A stretch of DNA of 64,000 nucleotides from Smittia aterrima. Taxonomy: Eukaryota > Arthropoda > Insecta > Diptera > Chironomidae. Numbering within the stretch: position 1 is the first letter of the stretch; every line of letters starts with the position of its first letter. Where the stretch lies: positions 10,674,243-10,738,242 of the forward strand of contig CP093829.1 of the NCBI GenBank assembly GCA_033063855.1, in the 5' to 3' direction. The notes beneath the pieces are model-generated. The model ran no database searches and was not told the DNA's origin. It saw only the letters and a list, made by a program, of their open reading frames with translations. A program made the translations under genes and the position numbers. Of this stretch, positions 1 to 14,084 are shown piece by piece.

Positions 1-1066
1 TAAATTATGAAGTATTAATATTTTAAATTGTGAGTAACTTATTCAGAATAAGAAATTTTAAGCTATTTTCTCGAGAAAGAAGTAATTTTTATTCCTACAC
101 TGCACTGAAACTTTCAAAATTTACTTAACCAACATGATCACTAAATTTCGCTTATATTCAATCAAAATTCGAACAAAGTCATGATCAACTGTAATACAAA
201 TCGTTCGAAAAAAATTTAGTAAGAATTAAAATTAATATCACTTTTTTTTGTTAATTGGTGCTCTAATTAGTCTTAAAACGCAAGCAATAAAACAACTTTT
301 TAACTTGTTTCTAACAAGTCTGTTGATTTATTAATTTTCATTTGTAATCGAAGTTGCTTTACTTTATTTTAATATTGATAATTGAGATTACATTTCTTTC
401 TTTTCATCCCTATTCGTTTCGATTTACTCTCTTTAACTTTGTTATCAAAAACAAACAAACTGAAACAAACCATCAAAATTGTCTAGAACTATGCATGCAC
501 TTGGATCTATAATCAGGTGTAAGTAAAATAAAGAATTTCTAAATTTGAAGTTAATTCATTTAGAGAGCTATTTAGTTTAGTCTCATCTTCATTACAAAAC
601 AAAGTTATGCACAATGCAATACATTCTTCTTGACTTGTTTTATTTCCTTATTTATTTTGTTGTGTGCATGAAGTTCAGTCAAAATATCTGAAGTCAAATA
701 TTTGGAGCCGCACAGAAAGTCCTTTCAGGTTTATAAACTTAGTAGCATGAGTTTTTATGTATTCTTGTTTTTTATGTTAATCTTGTTTCTAAATCGCTAC
801 TCTGACCTGAAAGCTTCTTCAAAAGGTCTATCGTTTCAATGTTTCAGTGGTACGTTAAATAGATAAGAAAGAAAAATTACATATTTTATCATAAGAGAAA
901 TTTTCCCCACATTTCTTTAATACTAATGATTTCAAAATTGAGATATCGACGGTATTTATCGATTTTCTTTCGCCATCGTCTTTAAAACAAATTTCTCCTC
1001 GTCCCAATCATTGCAATTTCTCCGACTACAGATTAACTGAGACGGCTCGTCTTTTGGTACGTACAA
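1..1066. other. No gene recognised (left edge)
   Basis: AT-rich sequence with many stops in all frames. I see no coding exon, RNA gene or repeat here. It may hold the promoter and leader of the small plus-strand gene that starts at 1067, since an acceptor-like CTACAG lies at about 1025-1030 just before that start. Confidence 0.5.
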
Positions 1067-1479
1067 ATGTCCGAAGAGTTTTTGGAACAGGCGGGACGAG
1101 TCGATCGCATTCTGCTGAAAAACGTGAAATGGAACTTAAGCGTAAGTAACCCTACTTGAAAAAAAGTCCCTCAAAAGTTTTGATGAAAGAGTGTAGAATT
1201 TTTTAATTGTGCTTTTAAGAAATTTTCAATCCTATTTTTTGTACATATATAAACTCTACATCGCACACGAATACTCACCTCAATCGCTTACTTCAAACGC
1301 ATAAACGAAATATTGAATGATTTTCCAAGTTAATCTGTTTTCTTTATTCATAATGTCTACAGATGGATTTGCATTTTCTCAAGAAGAGGGCGGCGTTATC
1401 ACACAATCCGAAGTTATTCGATGTTACGACTCGAACCAACCAAAACCTGAGGGAAACTAAGTTCGGATGTAATAGTTAA
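1067..1479 (+). CDS. Possible two-exon gene for a 63-residue protein of unknown family
   Basis: Two short open exons join in phase 0: 1067-1141 (25 codons, then the donor GTAAGT) and 1363-1479 (38 codons plus TAA, preceded by a T-rich tract and CTACAG). The product starts MSEEFLEQAGRVDRILLKNV and is basic, mixed helical, with no signal peptide and no membrane segment. An in-frame TAA lies about 30 bases upstream, so ATG 1067 (context ACAA-ATG) is the first possible start. The exon sequence is richer in G+C than its flanks, which favours real coding. I do not recognise the family. It could instead be the tail of a gene whose first exons lie to the left, or a non-coding transcript with a chance frame. 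Confidence 0.4.
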
Positions 1480-2470
1480 CATTATGCGAAAACCAAAAAC
1501 TAGTAAAATACTAAGATCATAACATTTTTTCTCTTTGAAACAATCTAATCGTTCTCAATGTTTAATTATTTACATGTTCAGATCAAAAGTGAACAAAATA
1601 AAGACGTGAATCACCTTCTTAACCTATTAGTGATGATATATTTTTTCTGGAAGACCTTTTGGAAGAGATTCTATAAATTGTGCCATCAAAAACCATCTCT
1701 AAGACTTATAAGAGTTTTGAAAGAAACCAACAAATATTCTTTTCAATATTAATTTTTATTTCCACTTTATTTCTTTTATCAGTAAACCCAATTTTATCAG
1801 TAAACAATGTTTACTAAACATATCTACATGGAGTTATCCTTGAAAATGTCTTAACTTTTAAAAGATATTTGAATTTACATACAGCGAGAGAGTTTTCACA
1901 CTAAACATACACTTAATATCTTAACGATTTAGAATAAATATTTTCTGCGCTTTCCTTATCTTCCTTTCAGAGTTCTATTGAACGTTGACTTCAAGTTAAG
2001 AACTTCTACTCTAGTAATCGTCACTCATGGACACTTATTATTTTTTGGCTTCTAACATTTTTACAATCAGACTAAACACAAATATTGCTAAAAATACACT
2101 GAATGAGATTTATTTTCAATTTTTCATTAATGGTTTGGTTAAACTTTATTACATTCTGCCTCGAATAAACGATAATATTTTCTTTTCTCTTGTCCTCGAA
2201 ATACTTGAAAAGCATTTCAAATCGAAAAGAAATAGATGTGAAGAGAAACTCACTTAATTTCAGCTCAAAAATATCACAAGAAGATTCCAAGAAATGCCTT
2301 TAAGTTTCAAGTTTGAGGTTCACGAAGTTACACTGCTACATTGTGTGATTCAACCACGTGATTCAAAAGTACTAATCAACAGAATTGCTTTGCATTGCTA
2401 TTTATCTCGTCATGGAAAAGGAATAACTCTTCTAGTTGGTAATTCAAATAATTGTGACTTGCAATCCCAA
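1480..2470. other. Gene-free spacer downstream of Ets65A
   Basis: Only short chance frames. The right end should contain the 3' untranslated region of Ets65A, which is transcribed leftwards. No repeat or RNA gene seen. Confidence 0.5.
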
Positions 2471-5400
2471 CTATTCGTATGGTGATAGCTTCTTGTAGAG
2501 TTCAAAGTTGTCAACCTGATGAGCATTTGCATAGTGAGAATATGAGCCTAGATGTGGGCTGACATGAGACGAGGTTACATGACTCATTGAGTGCGGCGGA
2601 TACAAATTTGTAGGACTTCCCCAATTGCTATATCCTAACGACGACGGAAAAATCGATGCTGTGAAAGAGAAAATGGATGGATCTCGATGAGTGTTCTTTA
2701 AAATTCCATCTTGCGCAAAAAAAATATAGCTAAATCAACTTTGATTAGAGTTCGTTGCTAAACCGAGCGACGACAACGAAATCCTTTAAAGCGTAATAAA
2801 ATTCCCCATTTTCTCCCCTCTTCACGTGAAAGCAACAAACATGACATGTATCTAAATATCAACCAATGAAATATTTTTTAAAGTGGATGGAAATGAAAAT
2901 GGCACACTAACGTAGAAAGAAAAGTTTACTGCTTCGGTTATATATAAAACCACCCCCATTTTCCATCTGATTTGGAGGCATAAAACATGCGATGAGCAAA
3001 CGGGAGTTTGAGAAAATGAAACGCACACAGATATCAGTCTAATCTTCGTTGTGAAAAGAGGAAGCGCGAAAAATAACAATGAAGGAAAGAACGTTCATTA
3101 TTTAAATGTAAATTCTTAGATAGACGAAGTATTATTGAAAAGTATGGTGGGGCAAGGCGGGAGAGGAAAGCGGAAAAATGGGGAAACAAGCCAGGAAAGT
3201 TCATATTTCCGAGAGGACTTCCCTTTAAGTTCCGACCGTCGAAAAATGGTACCCCGAACGGATATTCTCGCTCACACAATGACGTACAATTATCGGGCGC
3301 TGATCGACGGCGTTGAGCCTGGCTTGTGCCATCCATTTTTTGAACGATTGACGCTTTAAGCTTTAAAGTGTTTGCCGACGGAAAATTCAAACTGCGAAAC
3401 TCACCCGAGGATGATGTCATGCTGTGATGCGGAGACATGAAGGAACTGAGTTTTGCTCCATGATATGGCGACATGAATAAATCACTTTGATACTTGTACG
3501 AGGCATCTGTTGCTTGCGGTTGAGTTGCCGCAGCTAACCCAGCAAAGTCAAACTTGTACGCATAGCGCTTTCCTGCGAATCAAGTTGATGAAAGACATTA
3601 TTTTAGTCGCTGCTTTTAATTAAAAAGAAATATTCATACCATGTACTTTGGTCATTATGTTCTTGTCGTAGTAATACCTAAATGAAAAGAAGGAAAACTT
3701 AAACGTTGTAGCAATTTTTTCAAATGTAAAAATGTAAATGCGGAGGACGACGGCGAGAAATTTTGTCACGCTAATTAACAGCAAGTGATGCAAAAGTCAA
3801 GAAGAATGTTTTAAAAATGTGCGAGAAATTAAATAATAAGAAACATTTGTCATCACAGATAGAATATTTTTTATTTGTTGATACTTTTATGATTCATTTT
3901 TTTCTCTATGTACCAGGTCTATCTTTACAATCGAATGACATTCACATTGCTTCGATATATTTGATCGAACTGTTTCTCTGATTTGATTACAGCATTTCAT
4001 TACGGAAAAAATTTCATTACGGATTCAATCTGAATCTCTCTTCGGTTTCTCATTTTTTCGATTTGTTTTTAATAAAGATTTTTTTTCTATTACGTTTTGA
4101 TAGTGAATCAACTTTCCGATTAAATACAAACGAGTTTCTTTATTCTTAGCAGTTGTTTCATACAGAAAGCAAAACAAGATCGATATGAGAAAAATATCAC
4201 AAAAGCGAATTAAAATGAATGGAAATTAAAATAAAATTTACGCACGGATTCATCCGATTTTCTCGGATGTGGAAATTTTCATCTCTTTCTTCCGTTGAAT
4301 GCCGACTGAAATTCGCAGTGATTCTTGAAAGCGAGGGATCGTAAAAAGCCACCCTACAATAAATAACCCTAAGCAACGAAAGCAAATTATATGAACTGAA
4401 GAATGTTTTTCTTTCTTTTTTGATTTTGTGGGATGAATTTATGAAATTTTCCTTCGGCAGTAAAGTGGGCATGAAAAAGTTTGCATTTTAATTTCGAGAT
4501 TTGTGTTCAAATTGCCAAACGATTTAATTCGGATTGAGTAATAATGTGTTGAAAATTCTCTTGGAATTCTATTGGAAAATAAAATTATTTCAGCTTCATG
4601 CTTAGCTGTGAATGGTAAATTAAATAATTTTTAATCTAAAGGGTTGCACGGAAGTGACTTAGTTGTGACAAGAAAATCTTAAAGAATCTCACCTTAACGC
4701 TCTACTTAGCTTGTCGTAGTTCATGTTTGGTTTCGATTTCCGTTCGCCCCACCTTCTCGCTACCTCATCAGGATCTGTCAACTTGAATTCTCCGTTGGTA
4801 CCTTCCCATGTTATGCAGCCAGCGTTTGCTGAGTCGCTTAGTAACTCTAAAAGAAACTGCCATAGCTGAATTTGTCCTGAGCCTGAAATGGACGAAATCA
4901 ATATGAAATGAGTCAATGAAGGATTTTTTTCATTATTCGTTCTTGAACGTTCGGTAATTAGACTTAATGAATCAAAAAATAATTTCAATAACGGAAAAAA
5001 AATATTTTCTGGCATCGAAGAATGAGATAAAAACCTTTTCTGTTCCAATAAAATTCTGCAAAGGAAGAAAAATTGGTTTAATTTAAGTATCGCGTGTTGA
5101 GAAGTAATTTTACTTTTTTAGCTTCTCAAAAAAGTCTTCTATTACGCGATAGAAGCAAGTAAATGGAGTTTAACAAAAGTCAGTTAATTACTATCATTGA
5201 AAGTAAGTTTTGGTGTCTCAAATGAATTGCATGAAAAATGAGATTCGCAAAGCGATAATTTTCTCAGGAACAAATCGTCGATACTACCATCAATCATTGG
5301 TACAAAGAGATAATCAAAACATATTTTTCCCGCCATTCGAGTGGAAAAATGTGAATTTATTATCATAAACACTAGTAGAGTTCGAAAGTCAATTTTCAAC

Positions 5401-8400
5401 CCTCCGTCGGAGCTTCGCATGTGCATTCCCTGACGATCGTAATTTTTATTGCGTCTAATAATGATTCAAATCACTGCTCTATTCTCTTTCTCATGAGTCA
5501 ATGATCAGCGATTTCGTACGAGGGCGAACTATTTTTCCTCTATCAACGAGTGTTTTAGTTCGGGTCGAAAATTCATAAATCAAACGAAGACATTGCAAAA
5601 TGTTTTCTCTTGGGAAAAATCAAGGCTTGCAGCGATGACTCAGAAGTTTTTTAGGTGTTGATTAATAACCCATCAGCAGTGATTTTTCTTGATGCAATTT
5701 CTCATGCCACTCCTTTTGCAAGCACCAAGTCATAAATTGTTTTTTAATTTATTCATTCGACCCCACGATTAACTCACATTAAACTCTTGGTCAACATTCT
5801 AGAAATTCCTTGCATTTAAGTTTTTGGTTTTTTAGGGTGCAGGACCCCTATCAACATTAAATAGTCTTGTATTGTATTAACGCGACGGTGAGTGGAGAAT
5901 ATAAAAACTTGGTGAGAGAAAAGGTGAAAAGTCATTGAATATATTGAATTTCACAATATAGCTCTTAGCTGATGTTTAACTTTTGACTAAGAAAACTAAG
6001 TGCAGACGGGCATGTCACGATATTTGACGTGAGCAGTCGTTCGTGATGCTGGCCACGTGGCGTTTAAAACAACTCGACTGCAACTGTTCCTTAATTATTA
6101 TTGTTTTTATTCATTCGCTGTTCACGGAACGTTCCGAGTTTTGATTTGCTGAGGGTGCCAAAACATAAAATAAACATAAAGCGATTTTTATCTAATTTCT
6201 GAATGAACCATATATGAAATTTGCAATTCCAATTCATTCGGGACTGACACATGTGATGCAAGTTCTCTCTAAGCCGTGAACCAGGTGCTTGAATATTTTC
6301 AAATTTAATTTAAACGCTTCGTTCGAGGAAATCAAAGTTTGTTCGTGACGAAAATTATTACGAAACTCACCTGAACTCGCTAGTCTACTGCTAGTTGCTC
6401 CAAACATTTGATATGGATCTGAAACGAGTCCAAATGGACGAAAGATTTTATTATAATTTCATAGACGCAATCTAAGATAGAAATCTTTCTTCACGGTCTC
6501 TGACTAAAATACATAAAACCATGTCGCAATAATTACGCGTAGCACAAATAATTTGATAATTACCTAAAAAAAATATACGAAAATAAAACTTTGTTATTCA
6601 CCCTTCTTTACTATTTCGTCTGATAAAATCTCAGCGTGAAATTTATTATGTTGCAATAGAGTCTCGAGTATTGATTAGATGATTTGCATATGAAAAACAT
6701 TATCGAGTTGTGTCACTAAGTAGGAAAAGCTTGAATTTGCTGAGCGATATTTAAATTGGTAACCTTTTTATGGCTAAGTATTTAACCTACTTCAAAGATT
6801 TTTGTAAAGGTAATAATTACCTATGCAATTTGTTTCAAGTTTATAAATAGCTAAAGTCTTCAAGAAGCTCACTTAAACATCAAAGTTAACTTTCAGATAC
6901 TTAAACATCTTAATTTCTTTTTTCTTCCAGTTCCAAGTTTACTAATTGAAATTATACGAGAATTATAAACGTTTGAATTCTTGCTGCAAACTCCGGTGAA
7001 AGCTAAGAAAATAATTAAATGTTACATGCGGAAATTCCTTTTGTCTGAAAATCAATCGCAGTCAAGACATAAAACAAATTCGTTCGCTTCTCAACTTAAG
7101 CTTACATTTTCCACAATTTTCCTGCCTTTTGTTTCATTATTGCTTTTTTATGTCTTGGCGTTTCGGTCACGCCATTTGAATTTTAATTTGCCCTCTGCTT
7201 TTCACGGAAAAAATTCAGTCATTCTAATGGTTTTATTTTGCGATGTTGGTGTTGTTAAGTGAGTCCATGACTTTCTCTCCTTTTCACTCCACGAAGTCGC
7301 AACAAGAAAAACTATAAACGAGATTATGAAAGCTTTAGACTCTCTCACGCACGCTAGTTACTTGAAAGCTACATAGTGTGAGGAATGCAAAGCTGAGGAA
7401 AAGGAAACTTCTAATGTGAATTAAACATGTCGTGGTATAACCGGTTTGAATGTGATAAAATAACATGTTGTCGGGTGCTGATAATCGGAAAATGTAACTT
7501 AGAAAAATAATATAGCATTAAACGTGAGATATTTCCTCCATTTTGTTAAAACAATAAATTTAAAATATTCAATGTTTTCTTTTAGCTTTTTCCTGACGGC
7601 GGATGTAACTATTTAATTTGTTTAATTAATTTTGGCATGAAAGCTTAGTCGGGAGTTAACAGCTAGCCAAGTTGAGAAAACTATCGAATCAAAAGCTTTT
7701 TATTTCTATCAGAACCCTCCGAATGCTTAAATATTTTCAATTATGTCGCTTCTTAAACAACGAGTGTCTAATTATTTAATAACGCACAGTGAATGCATGT
7801 GTCGTCAAACAACTCCCTCATGATTTTACTGATTTCAAGTGATGGAAGTTGAAAGTGTGGCATTTTCAAGAACCTTTAAATTCAACAGAATCCGAGCGGG
7901 TGTTTAAAAATGTGTATGCGCTCGCAGAACCGAAATAAACGTATTCAATGATTTAAAATGTATTCTCTGTTTAAAGTTTACAAATGAACAACTTTCCATG
8001 CGCACTCAAGTTATTCTGAAGAGGTTTGTGTGACAAGCTCGTCGTTTTTCACAATTGAAATCATTCGAAAGTCCTTATCATTGTAGCTATTCACTAAATT
8101 GCACTTTGAAACGTTCGATATGGTGAAATGAAATGTTTGTCATGAAAGGGAATTTTGCATTTTGATTTTAAGTACCTATAGTTGACAATACACCGCATGC
8201 ATGAACTGTTTTTGAAGTCTCTTGAAGAGTAATGATATGAAAAGTGGAATAGAAGGAAGAATCAGAGCTAAAATTATGAATATTTCTTGGATTAAGGTTT
8301 CCCAACATGACCATTTGCCATCTGATTGCCACATTTTAAGCGTAATCGATAAATAAACTAACGCTACTGAATATTTACTGAAGAGGCGTAATCAAGACTT

Positions 8401-11400
8401 CGCCATAATTGCCTTAATTTTCATCAAAGTTTCTCAGACTGCTTCTTCAAACAATACTCTCCTACATACACTTAAAGATCACGTCTCGATTAGTGCTAAC
8501 AAACTAAATTTCCATTAGGACGTTGAAGATTAATGAAGATATATTTAGTGAGAGGAATAACTTTATATCTGACATTGAAGGGAGTAAACACGACCCAGTG
8601 TCAGAAATTTTATTTTTCCTCTCGCCTATCGATATTTCAGTTCATTAAGTTCATTCATATGTGTGCTTGGTAAACAAAAAAGCGATTTTATTCTTGTGAT
8701 GTTTGTCAAATAAATTAAAAGAATATTTCATTATGTACATCTCAATCACTTCTTCGCTTCCCTTCGCATCGTTTCTTCAATTTATCTTCGTAATTTTTAT
8801 GAAAAATCTTCAAAAGAAAAGGCAATTGTGAGAAGCATTTGAGTAGGAAAATCAGACGATAAAAGTATTACGCCTTCGTCAGTCTGTGTATGGAAGTGGA
8901 AGAATCAAAATTCAAAGACTACTCACAATGATGATAATGCTGAAAAACGTTTGCCTAATCAAGCGTGAAAGTGACATGTACCGCTTTCATGTGATGTAGA
9001 TTCTTTTTACACAAAAGCTAATATTTTTCTTTGTAAGGAAAAGCCATTTAACTCGTTTTACATGAATATTGGCGAGAATTCTGTAAAAATTGTCACATTG
9101 ATTTCGGCTAGAATGGAATTGCATGTTCCAAAAAATTTCCCCTCCAGAAGCTTCTATATTTGATTTGTAAACAAGACCCAGAGAAAGAATGTATAAAGGT
9201 TAAATTGACCGTTCCGGCAATACCAATCGATGTGTCTATGTTTTTCGAGAGATCCCTTCGAAAGATTGCCTTTCAATATTGGTTTTTGTATTTAAAAATC
9301 AAGTGACTTTTTTTTAGGTTTAAAAAAGTTTTAGGATGTAGCTACAATTTCAATCGATATTAAGTATTAAGCTTACCTGGTTGTCTGAAGTGCGTATGCG
9401 AGTCCAAAGAAGATTTTCCGACGCTTACGGTGGTGAGAGAGTTTGTTGAGTATGCTGTGAATGAAAAAGAAAATTACACGATGAATCGAAATCAGAGACA
9501 ATCATGTACAGACAAAAAGATTGAAAAGTCACACTTCGTTAGGCCATTTCAAAGAAAATCCTTTGTACAAACATAAACGAGACGAAATTTTATTGCCAAA
9601 TTATCGCTTCGAGGCTTTACTGAATTTCAAAATAGAAAACATCCAAGTGGCATCATTATCTCTCACACAAGATTCACCCTTTGCCATCACCACTGAAGCT
9701 CGTTTAAAAATCATTAGAAAGTGTCATAACATTTATGTTAGCGAATGAAAAGAGATGTTAATAAAGCGAGAAATCAAAGGAACAGCATCAGTGTTTGAAA
9801 GCCTCGGAGCGTTTAAATGTTTGCCATCGCTCTGTCACGAAAATGAAATTTTGATTATGATGACAGTAGTGACAAAGCGGAAAATGTCTCGCGGCGAATA
9901 GCGCGTTGTAACATCATTCGATATTTCTTATATTCCAACAAAATTTTGATTTTCTTATACAATCATGTTTTTTAACAAAAAAGAAATAAAAATTTAAGTC
10001 ATTTACCTGGTGATTGAGAAGTGTGTGCACTCCATGTTGATTTGTACGATGAATCTGGTTTCGATAATAAATAAATTAATAAAAATATATTCAATCAAAC
10101 AGACGTAAATGGCAATTTGTTTCAATTTTTGTTATGACCAAAACAAAATTTGACGACGGAATTTACGTATTTCAGTCTGTTTTTAGTTCTATTTAAGTTA
10201 AAAATAATTTAACTAAAATTCACAGAAATTTTCTTTTAAATTCATTGATTCCATCGATTATTTTTATTCTACAATGTTAATTACCAGCAAACAGCATCGA
10301 AATATTATTTAACGTTCCAGACGTTCGTTGTAAATAGTCAGTAGAAGAATTTTTTATATCAATCATTTTGATTTTTTTTTTCAATCACATAACTTTCACG
10401 GATTTATTTATTGAAAACAATGAAAAGTCGCAAATCGTTTAAATTTCCACAGCCACTTTTCCTTTCCTTTTCTTAGGAAAAAATCAGAATTAGTTTGAAT
10501 TTATTTTTTCATCCACGTTTGTTGCTTAATTTTATTGTGTTGCAAACGGGCATGTTGATACTGATGCTTAACGGAAGCCGGAACCGGGCGGCCAACCGGA
10601 CACCTTTTTAATGCACACTTATAAAATATATTTCCGATTTTATTTGTTGCTCTTTCCTTTATGTCTTCCAACCACTGTGAACGATTTTCGAACCTTTCTC
10701 TTAATTGAAATCTCGAGAATGAGCAAAAAAATCAAATATATTTTCACTCCGTCCTAAGTCACTTCTCGCAAAACATTTAATGACAGCACACAAAAAATCT
10801 ACAACTTGTGAAGAGATCTCTTTCTCGTAAGGATTTTGTGTAATCAAATATATCCTGAAAAATTTATTAAACTATCCGCTTACGAGTTCAACGACGAGTT
10901 GAGACCGGATAATACTTAAACTTTTTACATATTGTTCCATTATATGACACGGATTTTCTCATTCACTAGACGATTTTCCTTTTCACGTTGCTACATACGC
11001 AAGCGACACCAATACACTGACTTATTCACCCTTAGCAACACCCAATAAATGCTCAGTGGGTGTGTTTCACTGAACGAACAACAGGCTTTCGATGTGAACA
11101 ATTGCTACAACGACTCAAAAGACGCGTCAGATTTGTTAATGTATTCAAGAGAAATATTTACACAGGAAAGAGACGAATGCATAAACCACCGAGGAACCAC
11201 TTCCTTTTCCTTTTTCACGTTAGGATATTCGTCATTATACTCCTGTCTCAAATATACTTTGACGAAAAATTATTTTTCATTACAACATTGAGAAGTTTTT
11301 AAAGAATGTTGATTGATATTTGTAAAATGTTTTGATTAGAAAGAAAAACACACACGTTTTGAATATCTATTTTGAGAGAACATGTTTTCAAGGAACTTTC

Positions 11401-14084
11401 CTCCTTTTCAGAGTTTCAATTGTTGCGCAAAATCCTTCAAATTTCTCCTGAAGCTAGTCGAAGGAATGCGCAAATATCAATTAGAAGTTTGTTCCTCCGA
11501 CAGTGATAGCATCAAACAAATTCTCGATTAACACTCACATAATACCATTTGATGATTAAATCCCATCGAAATGACTTTTGAAATTGTTTACATGTTTCGA
11601 GGGCTTAATTTCCCACGATGCAAGAACTCGACGGTGAAACAAAATAGTAAGAGAGCAATCACACGTATCATTTGCTGGTGAACAATATGCTTACGATCCC
11701 TCCCTGAGCTGCAATCGCACAATAATCACTTTAACCACCCCACTTGAAATCGAAAGTGAGTGAGATAATTCGATAATAGAAAGAAAATGCGTAAATGACA
11801 TTCAGAGATAATGAATAGATAAATATTTTCGGCTGTAGTGCATTTAAAAGAAATAAACAGAGTTCTATTCAGTGCCGACATGAGAGATTCGCAACCCTTC
11901 ACAAACACGTGCCCTTCGAAAAAAAAAATTCATACGCTTCAACCCCGTTTCACAACCATCTACAGTGGCATTACACAATGCATTGTTAATTGCTTGTGAT
12001 ATATTTTTTTCCTCTTCGTAGTTTTTATTTGTTTCGGAAGTGGGGAAAGAAGGAAAGCGAAAAATTGTGACTTGAGATAGTATCGCGTTTTGTAATTGAT
12101 TTTTTTTTACGCGATAGTCTATTGCTTTCACAAGACTTTAAACTTTTTAAATTTAAATTTTTTCGTCACCTTCTAACATTAATTTTCTGATCTCCCTCAA
12201 GCTTTTGAGTTCTCATTTTTGTCACATAACATATTTGTTAATTTCAACTGTGCAACCCCTAAATGAGCAGTTATCTAAACGGAAGAAAGATTGCTTACAT
12301 TTCGGTCTCTGATTTTGTGAGCGTGTCAATAATGATCCGACACGTGTTTGAGTGCAGGAGGAAGTCATATTTTGCTTTTTTTATTTCTCCGTCTCAAGTT
12401 GCTCGTTTTAATTAAATCTTTTCATTAGATCTCACTGCTTAATCGAAATTTGTTAGAGTTGTTCTCTATTACTTGTATCTATCAACAAGAGGAATAACAT
12501 TTAATAAATTGTTAGGAGTTTTATCATATTTCTCCTTTCTAAAAGTAATGCCATCTGCAAAAAGAATGTGAAGGCTACTTTTAAGCAAAACATAACGGTC
12601 TCGTAGCTTCAACTCATTGTGTTTAAGCAGATATATCTCTAATTAAATTCTCAAGGGACTTCTCTGACAGATTAAAAAATAAAAGTCTACCAAAACTTCA
12701 TACAACGCATTTTCACACTGGGAAATGGAGAGCAGTGGCAGAAAATCTTCCCCCGCTTTGGATGAAAAGCTCAGATTGCTTTATAATGAAAATTTTATAA
12801 TAAATTTTGCTGGTGTCGCAATAAATTTTCGCTTTCACAAATATTATTTCATATTCCGCTTTAATCGCTATTCACATTTGAGTTAAAATATTAATTTATT
12901 GCCGACAGAGCCAAAAGTAAACGCGTCGGCGTTGGATGGAAAATGATAAATGGTTCTTGCGATTCCTAAATATTTTAATCGCTGGAAATTTGTAATTTCT
13001 TACCTGATGTGAATTTGGATGACTTTGCGCTCTCGTTTTGGGAAGAATTTTGTATAGTAAGTGCTTTGTCGCTTATGACAGTGACTGAAAGTTAAGAAAT
13101 TTGAAAGTTTAGTATCGATAAAAGTTAATGGTTTCACATCGACAAGGATGATTTGCGAAATTCTCATACGCGTTGTGACACGCGCACACACAATTCACGC
13201 CAATTAAGCAATTTGAAAGGGCCAACCCTAAAGATTTCGACAATGATCTGTCTATAATGTTATCCCCTATTAATGCGATATCATCCCTAATGTAAATATT
13301 TATTTATTTTCATTTGTTTACTGGTGAGTTTCCGAAATGATACGAGGTTAATGTTCCGATTTTTCAAATCATCGATGCTTGAGGAAAAGCATAAATTATG
13401 TTCTTGAAAACTTGAAAAAGCGCACTGAATAATAGCGAATCCTTATTCTTATGTATCGAATCGAGAAGCGTGTTCTGAAGTCTATTGTTGATCACCAAAC
13501 GGAAATAATTAACGATTTTTTTTTCTCGGTTCAATTATCAAAGAGCGAATTGTTTGATTTTTCCTCAGGATGTGAACTTTTTTGTTCGTCTCGGAACGCA
13601 AGAGTAACTTACTTTGTTGGCGTGACTTTGATGATTCGGGAGATGTTTCGTGAGTCTGCGGAACAGAGTTAAGTCTCTGATTCAACATACCATTGGAATG
13701 GGAGTGATGGATCGCATTGGATGGAGCACTACCATTTTCTTGTGGAGATAAATTAACATTGCTTTCGTTGTTATGGATGTGATTGCTTAATGTTGTGGAA
13801 GAACTGTTTTCATGTGGTTCATTTCTTTGAGTCGCGTATAAGTCACTAAACGCACTATTATTTGAGGAAGACCCCAGAAATGTTCTGTCTTGCAATGCCG
13901 CTTTAGCTTTTTCTACACTTTGCTTTAGCTGCTCAAAGGTTGACTGATGAAAGCGATACGAGCTCCAATCACTTGAATTCTGTGCAAATGCAAACTCTTC
14001 TGTTTTAATAATTGAATTTAATGGTGACGACGGCACTTTCTTCACGTCCAAAGCCGATTGATAGGAACAAGAACTTTCATACAT
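2471..14084 (-). CDS. Ets65A: Ets65A: ERG/FLI-type ETS transcription factor
   Basis: Sequence-specific nuclear DNA-binding factor. Coding exons, in order of translation: 14084-13613, 13084-13004, 10054-10007, 9454-9377, 6418-6371, 4882-4693, 3677-3640, 3572-3405 and 2658-2471; they sum to 436 codons plus stop. The ETS winged-helix domain (about residues 243-330) spans three exons, with the recognition helix ERKSKPNMNYDKLSRALR and the following [20 protein letters not shown] nearly identical to human FLI1/ERG. The DPYQ..G.TSSRLA segment before it and the C-terminal HVSPHLGSY-type tail also match ERG/FLI1. The N-terminal 157 codons are Ser/Asn-rich and I find no Pointed (SAM) domain. A 5' untranslated exon probably ends at a donor near 14215, since an acceptor sits at 14104-14106. 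Ets21C is the other fly gene of this group; absence of a Pointed domain favours Ets65A. Confidence 0.9.
4883..13003 (-). other. Large introns of Ets65A
   Basis: Introns of about 1.5 kb (4883-6370), 3.0 kb (6419-9376), 0.55 kb (9455-10006) and 2.9 kb (10055-13003) hold no recognisable gene on either strand; open frames such as 6981-7262, 9521-9748 and 11865-12131 have neither splice context nor family resemblance. Introns this long in an otherwise compact region are typical places for developmental enhancers, but I cannot point to defined sites by eye. Confidence 0.5.

Noticed and set aside
3034..3404. Frame extending beyond the Ets65A exon at 3405-3572
   Set aside because: The part below 3405 follows a GTGAGT donor and is intron.
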